From CAYUAI01 sp964442745 (GTDB lineage: Bacteria > Pseudomonadota > Gammaproteobacteria > S012-40): DNA of 13,754 bases. Made by a program: the position numbers and the translations under genes. The DNA lies in the NCBI GenBank assembly GCA_964442745.1, contig CAYUAI010000101.1, positions 1 to 13,754 of the forward strand, written 5' to 3'. Every line of letters starts with the position of its first letter. Within the stretch, counting starts at the first letter, position 1. Of the stretch, positions 1-7,696 are shown piece after piece. The notes below the pieces were generated by a model, which did no database searches, was not told the DNA's origin, and saw only the letters and a list, made by a program, of their open reading frames with translations.

Positions 1-69
1 AGGATGGTTTGATCATTGTGGATATTGTATCGAAGCCGAATGACCACCGCAATAACAGGGAGCCCTTGT

Positions 70-712
70 ATGGTAACCCTTTCTTTCTCAAAATCAACCC
101 AACAGGCACTGGAACGTGATTGAGCCTCGGCGGTTAAATTAAACAATGTCAGCTTGTATCGTAAAGTCCATGCACTACTGTTGATCAGCGAAGGTGAAGC
201 CTTTAGCGATATCGCCGAATATTTAAGGATTTCGGTCGACAGCGTCTATCAATGGTTCAGAAGATTTATGGCCGGAGGCTTGAGTGGGTGGCGCCGTTAC
301 CCTTATTCAGGGCGAGGTCGAAAACCCAAATTATCTCAAGCGCAAAAAGATCGTCTCTATGACAAGGTAGTCGCCGGGCCAGAAGCCAATGGTTTTGACT
401 GTGGTATTTGGAATACAGCCATGATCGCCGAACTTATCCCCGTTAAGTTCGGCGTCATCTACCATACCTCGGTATTTGAGTGCGCTGTGGCGAAAAATGG
501 AACTCAGTTATCAGAAAGCTCGCTTTGTCTCGGATAAGCAAGCTGCCGAGGAATATCAAAAAATGCGGGTGACATGGTTGAAAAAAACCTGGCCAAAATG
601 GCTTAAACAGGCGAAAGCTAAAGGAGCCGTCATTCTCTTTGCGGATGAGGTTTCTTTTGCCATGTGGGGCTCGCTAGCTCGGACATGGGCTCCAATCGGC
701 GAACTAAAATGA
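70..712 (+). pseudogene. IS630-family transposase relic (stop, frameshift, 3' truncation)
   Basis: Remnant of an IS630-family DDE transposase. The original start is probably ATG at 70, preceded by an AGGGAG ribosome site near 57-62. The first residues read MVTLSFSKSTQQALERD, then an in-frame TGA at 121-123, then the same frame continues as LNNVSLYRKVHALLLIS with a helix-turn-helix (SDIAEYLRISVDSVYQWF, codons starting about 199) and the SGRGRKPKLS linker. Near 465-475 the frame slips by one base: the 5' frame degenerates after VIYHTS, while the next frame carries on as YLSALWRKMELSYQKARF. The first catalytic Asp lies in VILFADEVSF (about 630-660). Homology stops after TWAPIG (about 700), so the second and third catalytic residues are gone. 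Neither end of the element was found. Family from motif recognition; certainly non-functional. Confidence 0.85.
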
Positions 713-740
713 CATCCGACACGCCGTCAAGCCATTGGAG

Positions 741-820
741 GGAGTGGTGCGAAGCCCGCACCGAGCTGGCGAGGGTGTGGCGAAGCGGCACGGACGCCGG
801 GCGGCCGGGGCCAATCAGCT
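741..820. other. GC-rich patch with hairpin, origin unknown
   Basis: These 80 bases are 60/80 G+C (75%), far above their surroundings. They sit between the broken 3' end of the IS630 relic and the left end of the IS256 element. They contain a perfect 6-bp hairpin, GGTGCG-AAGCC-CGCACC (about 746-762). Two frames are open, but I recognise no protein. It could be a fragment of another mobile element or a structured RNA piece such as part of a group II intron; neither is demonstrated. Confidence 0.4.
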
Positions 821-821
821 G

Positions 822-845
822 GAGCTATGGTCAAATCTGGTGTTT
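822..845 (+). repeat. Left terminal inverted repeat of the IS256 element
   Basis: Starts GAGcTATGgTCAaATCTGGT and ends gTTT; lower case marks mismatches to the right-hand repeat. It lies 7 bp beyond the transposase stop codon. Confidence 0.75.
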
Positions 846-851
846 AAGCAC

Positions 852-2102
852 TTAGGCGGCGCCCTGAATTGACTCTTCGATTTCTTTAATACCCTCTTTA
901 AATGGCACACCATCAATCACATCGGCAAGCAATTTAAAACCTCTTAACTTATTCCAGCGCTTCTCAGCACACTTGACCAACTTAAATGCCAGGGTCAGTA
1001 TCGAAATGCGTGAAACACAATTTTTAGTTTTATTGGTACGATGACGCACCGCAGCAAACGTTGATTCAATGGGGTTTGTTGTTCGAATAGGCGCCCAATG
1101 TTCAGCAGGAAAGTCATAAAATATGAGTAGCTTTTCTTTATCTCTCACTAAGCACTCAACCGCTTTAGGATATTTGGCTTCAAAGCGTGATACAAATGCA
1201 TCAAAGGCTTTTTCCGCCATTTCCCTGGTCTCTGCCATCCAAATGTTGTGTATCGCCTCTTTGGCTTTAGGGGGAACCGATTTGGGCATTTTAGTTAAAA
1301 TATTGGCTGTTTTATGCACCCAACAACGCTGATGGCGAGTTTGTGGATGCACTTTATCTAATGCATTCCAAAAACCCAGTGCACCATCGCCAACGGCTAA
1401 TTTAGGCGACACCGCTAATCCACGTGACTTTATGTCATGTAAGACTTCAAGCCAGCTTTGCTCGGATTCGCGATAACCATCTTCAATGGCAATGAGTTCC
1501 TTTTGGCCCCTCTCTGTGACACCAATAATCACTAAAATACAAGTTTTGTTGTCATCTTTACGCACATTAAAATAAATGCCATCGGCCCAAAGATAAACAT
1601 AATGCTTGAGATCTAAACGCCGCACGTTCCAACTTTTGTATTCACTTTCCCATTCGGATTTTAGGCGGCTGATGGTTGCTGATGACAACCCTTTGGCATG
1701 TTCACCCAGTAAGACACACCGGGTATCTTGGAAATCGCCCGTGGATACGCCTTTGATGTAGAGCCAAGGCAAGAACTCTTCCACTGACTTGGAGCGTTTT
1801 AAATACGGTGGAATCAGTGCTGAGTTAAATTTGATTCCTTGGCCACTGCGATCACGATACTTAGGTATTTTAACATCAACATCGGCTAAACCTGTTTGAA
1901 TCGTGCGTTCTGGTAAATAACCATTACGGATGATGGCCGCTTTACCATCAACTTGATGGTCTTGGTCAGTCGTTAAAAAGCTATGTAGCTCAGCTTCAAC
2001 CGCTTTAGCCAGAAATTCTCTCGCACCCTCTCGTAACAATTGGGTTAAAGGATCAACAAGTTCTTCTGGGCGTTTAAAATTAACTACGCTATCATCTGTC
2101 AC
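852..2102 (-). CDS. IS256-family (mutator-type) transposase
   Basis: DDE transposase that cuts and moves the surrounding IS256 element. The 416-residue length is normal for the family and no stop interrupts it. The catalytic triad can be placed: D174 in LWADGIYF, D239 in AVGDGALGFW and E346 in TTNPIESTF. The family's C..H pair lies between D239 and the Glu (C260 and H263 in QRCWVHK). The N-terminal part carries the conserved RNGY (59-62) and the YLKRSKSVEEFLPWLYIKG stretch. The start is GTG (2100-2102) with an AAGGA ribosome site 7 bases upstream, read on the minus strand. It is probably active, since domains and both repeats are present. Family assignment is firm; the specific IS name is not known. 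Confidence 0.93.
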   Translation of the reverse strand: MTDDSVVNFKRPEELVDPLTQLLREGAREFLAKAVEAELHSFLTTDQDHQVDGKAAIIRNGYLPERTIQTGLADVDVKIPKYRDRSGQGIKFNSALIPPYLKRSKSVEEFLPWLYIKGVSTGDFQDTRCVLLGEHAKGLSSATISRLKSEWESEYKSWNVRRLDLKHYVYLWADGIYFNVRKDDNKTCILVIIGVTERGQKELIAIEDGYRESEQSWLEVLHDIKSRGLAVSPKLAVGDGALGFWNALDKVHPQTRHQRCWVHKTANILTKMPKSVPPKAKEAIHNIWMAETREMAEKAFDAFVSRFEAKYPKAVECLVRDKEKLLIFYDFPAEHWAPIRTTNPIESTFAAVRHRTNKTKNCVSRISILTLAFKLVKCAEKRWNKLRGFKLLADVIDGVPFKEGIKEIEESIQGAA

Positions 2103-2177
2103 TGGCGTGTCCTTATTTGTTGGTTGCTATTTTTCGCGAAATAGGTCAACCAGGATACGCCGCCTTTTTATACTGTC

Positions 2178-2201
2178 AAATACCAGATATGATCATACCT
2201 C
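2178..2201 (-). repeat. Right terminal inverted repeat of the IS256 element
   Basis: Read on the minus strand it starts GAGgTATGaTCAtATCTGGT and ends aTTT, pairing with the left repeat at 20 of 24 positions. The glycosyltransferase fragment begins directly after it. Confidence 0.75.
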
Positions 2202-2392
2202 TACTATATCACCACGAAGGATTAAGCAAAGGTCATTCGTTTAATAAAACGGAGATTCAACGCATGTATGATGTTTGGGGAGATATGTTGTATGACAATG
2301 AGTATTATTCTAAGAAATTTACCCGCTGGTCTGAATATCCGGTTTATGGTTTAATGGAACCTAGATATCCTTGGGAAAAAACAATTGAGTGA
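2202..2392 (+). pseudogene. C-terminal fragment of a GT2-type glycosyltransferase
   Basis: About 62 codons of an open plus-strand frame directly abutting the right IS end. It begins LYHHEGLSKG, and continues with MYDVWGDMLYDNEYYSKKF. This matches the C-terminal signature seen in many bacterial surface-polysaccharide glycosyltransferases: a His-His-Glu-Ser and Ser-Arg-Gly motif, then a Trp-Gly element and a final D-x-YYNPN-like stretch. The rest of the gene is absent; the sequence left of the IS is unrelated. It has no start of its own and converges on the minus-strand operon, so it is presumably untranslated. Family call is by motif memory and moderately secure; GT2 membership is inferred. 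Confidence 0.6.
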
Positions 2393-2507
2393 CAGATTTT
2401 TCTTCACTTCTGATTGACCTGTTCCCTTCAATACTTTGAAAAAACACTATTCCATAATCCGTTGAGTAAAGTAAAGCCATAAAATGGTTATTATATCATA
2501 TCATATA

Positions 2508-3719
2508 TTAACGCAATCTTGAATACAGTTCCTTCATAGTTCGCTTCCAGTATCTCAGTTTTTCATAAAACCTTGGAAAACTTCGGATTACAAAATACCG
2601 AATCTTATGGAGATTTGAGGGGTTGTATGGCTGTCCAGAATTTTTCTCAGCAATCTCATAAAAATTGTAGAAAAACTTTGATTGTACTTTAATCATTTTT
2701 TGTGACGCAGAGGTTGCAATAAAACATTCACTTACCATCTTTTCAAATTTTGCAGATGCTTCACTCCAGTCAGGCCAATTTGATGCTGTGTTTTTTGCAC
2801 CAATTTTCAATTGATTTAGAAATCTCTCATCTGTTTTCATTATATTAATATACTCAACTACTTGCTCTTCATCATCTTTATCAACTACCAATGCATTTAC
2901 ATTGTGATGAATATATTCATCATGCCCAGTCACATCATAAACAATAGCCGTACCGCCGCAATGAAACATTTCTAACGGAGGGCCAAACATCCCTTCCACA
3001 TAACTTAACTTAACCAGAACGTCACAAGATCTATAGATAAGCGGTGTTTCGATTATTGGAACTCTGGAAAAAACCTTATCTATCCCTTCATAATACGAAA
3101 TATTGGTAGAAGTGAGCAACCAAATTTCATCTGCTGTAGATTGCTTACAAAGCTCAATTGTTCTTTCTACATTTTTAAATGTTACACCCAATGGGCCTTC
3201 TACAAGTATTCTGATTTTTCCCGATTCCCGATTTGCATATGCGGTATCTTGAGATGTATAAAGATCCTTTCTAATTCCATTTCTAGCAAGCTTAACAGGG
3301 TTGGCGTAATGCGAGTCTAAATATTCCTTAATCCATCGTGCCTCAGTTATAATACTAAGCGGCATAACATACGTCGCATCCACTAGTTTTCTTAAAGCAA
3401 CACTTTCGTTTTCATAAAACCTGGACTCAATAGACTGAACAAAATAGATATATTGCTTTGCTTGAACTTTGTATAAATCGTAAGTTGTGCGCCACCATGT
3501 CGAAATAACAAAATCGAATTGCTCATTTCTAATTTCGTGATACGTCTTCCACTTTAATTTTTTTGCACTTGAGTGCCACTCTATGTTTTTAGTATGCACA
3601 CGATTTTCCGTTATCATGCATATATCCACCCCATTTTCCATTGCCCTCACAGCATGCTCAAAAACAACGTATACTCCACCACTGATATCAACAGAACCAA
3701 GTAAAATTGCCCATTTCAT
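2508..3719 (-). CDS. GT4-type glycosyltransferase
   Basis: A 403-residue cytoplasmic glycosyltransferase that probably adds a sugar from a nucleotide-sugar donor to a growing surface glycan. The N-terminal half has a Gly-Gly loop (DISGGVYVVFEHA, residues 11-23) typical of GT-B acceptor domains. The C-terminal half has the donor-site region YVEGMFGPPLEMFHCGG (about 240-256), a variant of the EGFGLPPLEAMACG motif of GT4 enzymes, then TGHDEYIHHNVNALVV. The start lies one base after the stop of the upstream gene, with no strong ribosome site, so translational coupling is likely. It is last in the operon and stops about 115 bp from the convergent glycosyltransferase relic. Fold and family are well supported; donor and linkage cannot be read. 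Confidence 0.82.
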   Translation of the reverse strand: MKWAILLGSVDISGGVYVVFEHAVRAMENGVDICMITENRVHTKNIEWHSSAKKLKWKTYHEIRNEQFDFVISTWWRTTYDLYKVQAKQYIYFVQSIESRFYENESVALRKLVDATYVMPLSIITEARWIKEYLDSHYANPVKLARNGIRKDLYTSQDTAYANRESGKIRILVEGPLGVTFKNVERTIELCKQSTADEIWLLTSTNISYYEGIDKVFSRVPIIETPLIYRSCDVLVKLSYVEGMFGPPLEMFHCGGTAIVYDVTGHDEYIHHNVNALVVDKDDEEQVVEYINIMKTDERFLNQLKIGAKNTASNWPDWSEASAKFEKMVSECFIATSASQKMIKVQSKFFYNFYEIAEKNSGQPYNPSNLHKIRYFVIRSFPRFYEKLRYWKRTMKELYSRLR

Positions 3720-3720
3720 C

Positions 3721-4704
3721 TTAATTATTTTTAAACTTACGAGTTGCTTTTAATTTAGCCATAAAATGCAACAAAGTAATATTGCAATTTTTATTTAACA
3801 TACGTACTCTATCGAAATCACCAGCCAATAAGCCTTGGACCAAATAAGTAAACACTGTCTTTGAATCTAGCTCTTTAACCACTTTTTTCAAACCATTTTT
3901 TTCAACTTGTTCTCTATCTGAATCATTTTCCAGAAAATAAACAGCCATCATATACATCTCTTCAGGAGTTGAAACTTCGATATAGTCTTGACCTGGAACC
4001 AATAATGAGTTCCTAGATATAGTTTCACTTATAACTAAATTCCCAGTTGCCATTAGCATTTGAACCCTCGGCTCCCATGATATTTCATTCTCTGCATGAA
4101 CGTTTAGCAAGATTTTACTTTGATTTGCATAATCAACAAGATCCTCACCCCAAACGCCATGACATATATGTAAAAACTTATACTTGTGTTTTAAAGCTCC
4201 AAAAAAATTTTCTCTTCTCGGTGTAGAGCGACCGATAAAAAAGAAATCCCATTTTTTCTCTAAAAATTTTTTTCGATATATTCCAGTAGCCACAGGAAAT
4301 GGAAATCCCCCACTTACTTTAATCCCATCTTTCTCCAAAAATGGTAAGGACGATTGATCGTAATGAAAAATGTAATCAAATGATTTTTCTTTAATTTTTC
4401 TGAATATTTTGTATCGCATAACTGAATCTACTGTATAATTCAACTTGCCATCAACCAAGCTTGGAAAAGGCTCGCTTGATAAGCACACTTTTATTCCCCG
4501 AATTTTTTTTAGTAAATTGTCTGAGAAAAATTCACCTCTAAAAAAAATATATATATCTGCATCATACTTCACTACATCTATTAGGTCCTTATCTCTCATA
4601 GAAAAATTAAACACAAACTCCTTTACTTCACCAAGTGCACCTAAATCATCTTCATACGTAAACCTAAAATACTCTGGCTGAGAAACGAATGCAATCTTCA
4701 GCAT
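3721..4704 (-). CDS. CgeB-like glycosyltransferase (GT1 superfamily)
   Basis: 327 residues. The C-terminal part resembles the Glyco_trans_1_2/CgeB group: WDFFFIGRSTPRRENFF (about 152-168) is the typical opening of the second Rossmann domain. HAENEISWEPRVQMLMATG (about 203-221) corresponds to their N-x-x-R-x-(F/Y)E-x-x-ACG donor loop; here the Glu shifts to EPRVQMLMATG. The N-terminal half is divergent, which is usual. It overlaps the methyltransferase stop by 7 bp and is one base from the next gene, so all three are co-translated. The base composition is very A+T-rich, a common trait of horizontally acquired glycan genes. Glycosyltransferase role is likely; substrate unknown. Confidence 0.72.
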   Translation of the reverse strand: MLKIAFVSQPEYFRFTYEDDLGALGEVKEFVFNFSMRDKDLIDVVKYDADIYIFFRGEFFSDNLLKKIRGIKVCLSSEPFPSLVDGKLNYTVDSVMRYKIFRKIKEKSFDYIFHYDQSSLPFLEKDGIKVSGGFPFPVATGIYRKKFLEKKWDFFFIGRSTPRRENFFGALKHKYKFLHICHGVWGEDLVDYANQSKILLNVHAENEISWEPRVQMLMATGNLVISETISRNSLLVPGQDYIEVSTPEEMYMMAVYFLENDSDREQVEKNGLKKVVKELDSKTVFTYLVQGLLAGDFDRVRMLNKNCNITLLHFMAKLKATRKFKNN

Positions 4705-6206
4705 AAGTTTATTACTTTGCCATCCAATGTGACATGTTTGTAATGGATTTTAGCCTGTAGATTCTTCATTTCTTCTTGATCTTTCTTGTAACTGATTATT
4801 TGCAATTGGTTGCAGCAATTAAACAACAGCACTCTAGCCTCATTAAAAGAAAAAAATTTGTTTATTTTTTTCTTTTTCTTTGAGTATTCATCTGTTTCAT
4901 AGAAGATAAATTCTTTAATATTGAAATATTTATTAAACACTAAACTATTTTTAAACCATTTTTCAGTAAAAAAAATATTATGACCAGGATACATTCCTTC
5001 TGCAGAGTTTGCATACGGAATAATAATTTCAAATTTACTTTTTTTCTTAAGTACTCTATATATTTCTTCAAACAGATAATCTAAATTTTCATTGTGCTCT
5101 AAATAGTGGCTAGTAATAATCTCTGTAATAGTGTTTGAGTCAAATGGTATACCGCTTGATAAATCATGCTGAATTATATTTAAGTTATCCATATCACAAG
5201 ATTCTGGAGTCAATGTTTGCGCTTTGATTCCCTCAAAATTATCAATTCCGACAAAACCCTCTTTTGGACAAATTCCACAACCTAAATCTAAGCATATCGT
5301 TTTTTTCTGTTGAAAATAATAATTTAAATACCATTTTTTATTTTGTTGATCCACATGTGAATCAGCATTATTCAACAGCGAACTAGACTCGCTTACTAAT
5401 GTTTTTGTTACCCCAGACTCAGAGTTATTCAGATTCACAATTTTTTCAGTAGTCTTAGAGAAATTATTTGCACTGGTGTAATCACCTAAGGTATGAAATA
5501 ATTTTTGATAAAAATTATTTTCTCTAGCCGCAGCTAAAAAATGTAAAAACTCTTGTTTTACAAAATTACCAACTGCAAGGACTCCTAGTCCATATCCATG
5601 AGTGAATTCTATCGAAGGATATTGGTTTGAAATTTCATCCCAAAACTGCCATACTCCAAAATCACTTTTCCGGACTTGCGTATCATGAAATACCATCACT
5701 CCATTGCCACTCATCTTTGGAAGCCATTGTGTAAAATCAGACTTAACAGCCTCATAAGTATGTAATCCATCGATATGTAATATATCAATACTACCAGCTG
5801 TAAAATTATCAACTGCCTCATCAAACTTCATGCGTAACAAATCAGTAAATTCACAAAACCCATTTTCCGATAATACTTTCATCAATTCAGTATAAACCGA
5901 ATCATCATATAAGCCCGAATGTTTATCCCCTAACCATGTATCGACACCATATATTTTTGTCTTCATATTCATTGTTTGAACAGTTTGACAAAAAGCTAAT
6001 AGAGAACCGCCAGTGTGAACACCTAATTCAACTAACAAATTTGGTTTTAGTATTTCAACCAGAAAAAATGCAAATGGTCTATGTTGTTTCCACGCTGATT
6101 CACTAACACCCATTGGGATGTCAAACAAGCTTTCATATTTAGCTATATCAAATAGATTATTCTCAGAGTTTTTTTCTGTCACCTCTGTCTGTAGATTATC
6201 ATTCAT
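4698..6206 (-). CDS. Two-domain SAM-dependent methyltransferase
   Basis: A fusion of two class I methyltransferase-like domains, about 502 residues. Domain 1 (about 40-230) has LVELGVHTGGS (58-68), YGVDTWLGDKHSG and ILHIDGLHTYE (142-152), resembling Methyltransf_24/CmcI-like enzymes of glycan clusters. A Ser/Asn-rich linker (about 240-300) follows. Domain 2 (about 300-420) has motif I as CLDLGCGICPKEGF, FVGIDN, an acidic motif in IIQHDLSSGIPFDSN, and SHYLEHNENLDYLFEEIYRVLKK, as in Methyltransf_11. It probably methylates glycan sugars or chain ends in the cytoplasm. An in-frame GTG lies 12 bases upstream, but it sits inside the AGGTGAG ribosome site, so ATG at 6206 is preferred. The gene starts about 74 bp after the ATPase gene. 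Confidence 0.78.
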   Translation of the reverse strand: MNDNLQTEVTEKNSENNLFDIAKYESLFDIPMGVSESAWKQHRPFAFFLVEILKPNLLVELGVHTGGSLLAFCQTVQTMNMKTKIYGVDTWLGDKHSGLYDDSVYTELMKVLSENGFCEFTDLLRMKFDEAVDNFTAGSIDILHIDGLHTYEAVKSDFTQWLPKMSGNGVMVFHDTQVRKSDFGVWQFWDEISNQYPSIEFTHGYGLGVLAVGNFVKQEFLHFLAAARENNFYQKLFHTLGDYTSANNFSKTTEKIVNLNNSESGVTKTLVSESSSLLNNADSHVDQQNKKWYLNYYFQQKKTICLDLGCGICPKEGFVGIDNFEGIKAQTLTPESCDMDNLNIIQHDLSSGIPFDSNTITEIITSHYLEHNENLDYLFEEIYRVLKKKSKFEIIIPYANSAEGMYPGHNIFFTEKWFKNSLVFNKYFNIKEFIFYETDEYSKKKKKINKFFSFNEARVLLFNCCNQLQIISYKKDQEEMKNLQAKIHYKHVTLDGKVINLC

Positions 6207-6213
6207 TACATTA

Positions 6214-6220
6214 CTCACCT
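6214..6220 (-). promoter_or_regulatory. Ribosome binding site fixing the methyltransferase start
   Basis: AGGTGAG on the minus strand, 7 bases before ATG at 6206. The competing GTG start (6216-6218) lies within this site and therefore cannot use it. Confidence 0.6.
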
Positions 6221-6280
6221 AAGCTACAATCAATATTTTCCACTTACGAATTTTAATTCTACAAAAAAATATGCACGATT

Positions 6281-7018
6281 TTAATAAGACTCCAAATACG
6301 CTTTAACCACTTCCTTCCTATCCCCAAACATCTTTACCTTATGATCCTCTACCCATAGCACCTTGTTACAAATTCTTTCGACATCTCCCATTGAGTGAGA
6401 GACAAACACCATGGTCACATTTTTTTGTTTAAACTCTTGCATTTTTGCAATGCACTTTTGTTGGAAATCTACATCACCGACAGCAAGTACTTCGTCGATT
6501 AATAATATCTCTGGATCGAGGTGGGCTATCACTGAGAACCCTAGTCGAGCAAGCATGCCAGTGGAGTAGATTTTTATCGGTTGATCGATGAATTCGCCTA
6601 GGCCGGAGAATTCGATCATCTGTTCCATTTTATCCAATACTCGGCTTCTCGTTAATCCCAACAGAACACCATTCAGTACAATATTCTCTCTACCGGTTAA
6701 TTCAGGATGAAATCCTCCGCCCAATTCTAACATGGGGGATATTCTACCATTGACAGTTAGGCGACCAGAAGTGGGTTGCATAATGCCGGCTAACAGGCCG
6801 AGTATGGTGCTTTTTCCAGCGCCGTTGCGGCCAATGATGCCTAAGGCTTCGCCTTTATGCAGTTCGACGCTGATATCTTCAAGTGCGGTAAACTGTGAAG
6901 AGCGGATGGCTTTGATGGTATCTCTTGGGTTGAAGAGGAAACTTTTGAAGCCGCTGATGTGGTGGTATAGGTGAAAGCGTTTGGTGACGTTTTCTAGTTT
7001 AATAATCGGTTCTGGCAT
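6281..7018 (-). CDS. Wzt/KpsT-like polysaccharide export ABC ATPase
   Basis: A 245-residue ATP-binding subunit of an ABC exporter for O-antigen, capsule or similar glycans. Walker A is GRNGAGKST (63-71), the signature is YSTGMLARLGFSV (151-163, more usually YSSGM), Walker B is ILLIDEVLAVGD (171-182) and the switch His is in VSHS (207-209). The ISPMLELGGGFHPELTGRE stretch (93-111) is diagnostic of the Wzt/KpsT/TagH branch. The protein stops after the ATPase domain, so it lacks the C-terminal glycan-binding domain found in long Wzt proteins. The membrane partner (Wzm/KpsM type), normally just upstream, is not visible: the 1.3 kb upstream is degenerate. It may pair with a permease elsewhere or be a leftover. 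Function of the family is firm; activity here is uncertain. Confidence 0.88.
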   Translation of the reverse strand: MPEPIIKLENVTKRFHLYHHISGFKSFLFNPRDTIKAIRSSQFTALEDISVELHKGEALGIIGRNGAGKSTILGLLAGIMQPTSGRLTVNGRISPMLELGGGFHPELTGRENIVLNGVLLGLTRSRVLDKMEQMIEFSGLGEFIDQPIKIYSTGMLARLGFSVIAHLDPEILLIDEVLAVGDVDFQQKCIAKMQEFKQKNVTMVFVSHSMGDVERICNKVLWVEDHKVKMFGDRKEVVKAYLESY

Positions 7019-7051
7019 TAGGTTAGCGATGGTTTGTGGTTAGTTGGAGCA

Positions 7052-7073
7052 TAGGAAGTATAAACCACCTTTT
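7052..7073 (-). repeat. Copy A of a 22-nt direct repeat
   Basis: Contains AAGTATAAACCACCTTTT plus a TAG(G/T) extension; 21 of 22 bases match the copy at 8201-8222 in the same orientation. Read on the minus strand it contains a TATACT box. Confidence 0.7.
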
Positions 7074-7086
7074 TACAAGAATCCAA
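7057..7086 (-). promoter_or_regulatory. Candidate promoter of the polysaccharide operon
   Basis: On the minus strand, TATACT (7057-7062) is a 5/6 match to a -10 box. A weak TTGGAT (7081-7086) lies 18 bases upstream. The -10 is 38 bases from the ATPase ATG. The -10 lies within the 22-nt direct repeat, whose other copy is at 8201-8222. The -35 is poor, so confidence is low. Confidence 0.3.
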
Positions 7087-7164
7087 AAGTATATTAATGG
7101 CTAAAATACCGGCAAATAACAACAGGTAATGGCAATGAACCGCCTAAATATCACCCTAACCTAA

Positions 7165-7392
7165 GGTAGGCCAAGTGCATTTTTATTAATAATTAATGGA
7201 TTGGACGGAAAAGTGAGCATTTATTCACCGATCCTAACGTATGATGTCTGCCGGGCTAAATGCAGGCAGCGCCAGGATTTTGTGCATCTCGGTATGAGCG
7301 GCATGTTTCGTGAGGCGTTGCGAAATTATCCGCAGGCGCCGAAAGATTTGTTGGCGTGTTTGAGGCGGGAGTGGGTTAAAAGGTCGTGCTGA
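7165..7392 (+). pseudogene. Unrecognised coding-like fragment
   Basis: An open plus-strand frame of about 75 codons with no ATG start (first initiator-type codon TTG at 7201). The 3' two-thirds are more GC-rich than the surroundings and look coding (HLGMSGMFREALRNYPQAP, then KDLLACLRREWVKR). No family is recognised. Its 3' end overlaps that of the minus-strand sulfotransferase relic by about 17 bp. It could be the tail of a lost gene or a dispersed repeat unit. Confidence 0.25.
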
Positions 7393-7696
7393 TCTGCCCT
7401 TTTGAGCGCTTTATCAGCTGATGTTTGAGTGTTGAGTTGTCAAAAGAGTAGCCGAAGGTTTCGATATCAATTTCGTAATTTTTTTTTATAATATCGATCA
7501 TGGGTTTATTATATTTTTCCATATATCCACATTTTTTTCGGACATTTTTATTTAGATGAGGAAGTGAAATTTTTTGGAAAAACATATTGATAATGAGAAA
7601 TCGGTGTATGTCCACCGGCAAGATTACCGTAAATATTTTTGCAAACTGATAGGTCCGCTGTTTTTGGAATGTGGATGAATATTGTTTTGGTATCAT
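7376..7696 (-). pseudogene. Sulfotransferase pseudogene with internal deletion
   Basis: Two pieces of a Sulfotransfer_2-like enzyme, which would transfer sulfate from PAPS to a sugar hydroxyl, lie in different frames. The 5' piece (about 7565-7680) encodes IFIHIPKTAdLSVCKNIYG followed by GGHTPISHYQYVFPKNF. IHIPKTAG(T/S) is the PAPS 5'-phosphosulfate loop (7656-7676), here damaged right after KTA. The 3' piece (7376-7564) encodes LPHLNKNVRKK and ends with IDIETFGYSF and a basic tail, the usual C-terminus of these proteins. Probably more than 100 codons between them are missing. ATG at 7696 begins MIPKQ, and one missing base would join it to IFIHIPK. The upstream stop overlaps this ATG as TGATG, suggesting former operon coupling. 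Not functional. Confidence 0.6.

Larger units (their letters stand above)
822..2201 (-). mobile_element. Complete IS256-family insertion sequence
   Basis: About 1.38 kb, bounded by imperfect terminal inverted repeats that both begin GAG(C/G)TATG and match at 20 of 24 positions. It encloses one full-length transposase gene on the minus strand, which starts about 75 bp from the right repeat and stops 7 bp from the left one. This layout is typical of IS256 elements. IS256 insertions normally leave 8-9 bp target duplications, but the flanks (ending aatcagctg on the left, starting tactatatc on the right) do not match. The two sides also belong to unrelated genes, which suggests deletion or recombination after insertion. 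Ends are placed by eye and may be off by a few bases. Confidence 0.8.

Noticed and set aside
3..116. Open plus-strand frame entering from the window edge (reads ...REPLYGNPFFLKINPTG...).
   Set aside because: It looks protein-like but overlaps the better supported IS630 N-terminus in another frame from position 70, and too little is visible to decide.
713..855. Continuation of an open frame after the IS630 truncation.
   Set aside because: It runs through the GC-rich patch and into the IS256 repeat; no family resemblance, so openness is likely due to base composition.
1123..1332. Plus-strand frame inside the IS256 transposase gene.
   Set aside because: Antisense shadow of a firm transposase gene.
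4445..4681. Plus-strand frame opposite the CgeB-like gene.
   Set aside because: Antisense shadow with no recognisable motif.
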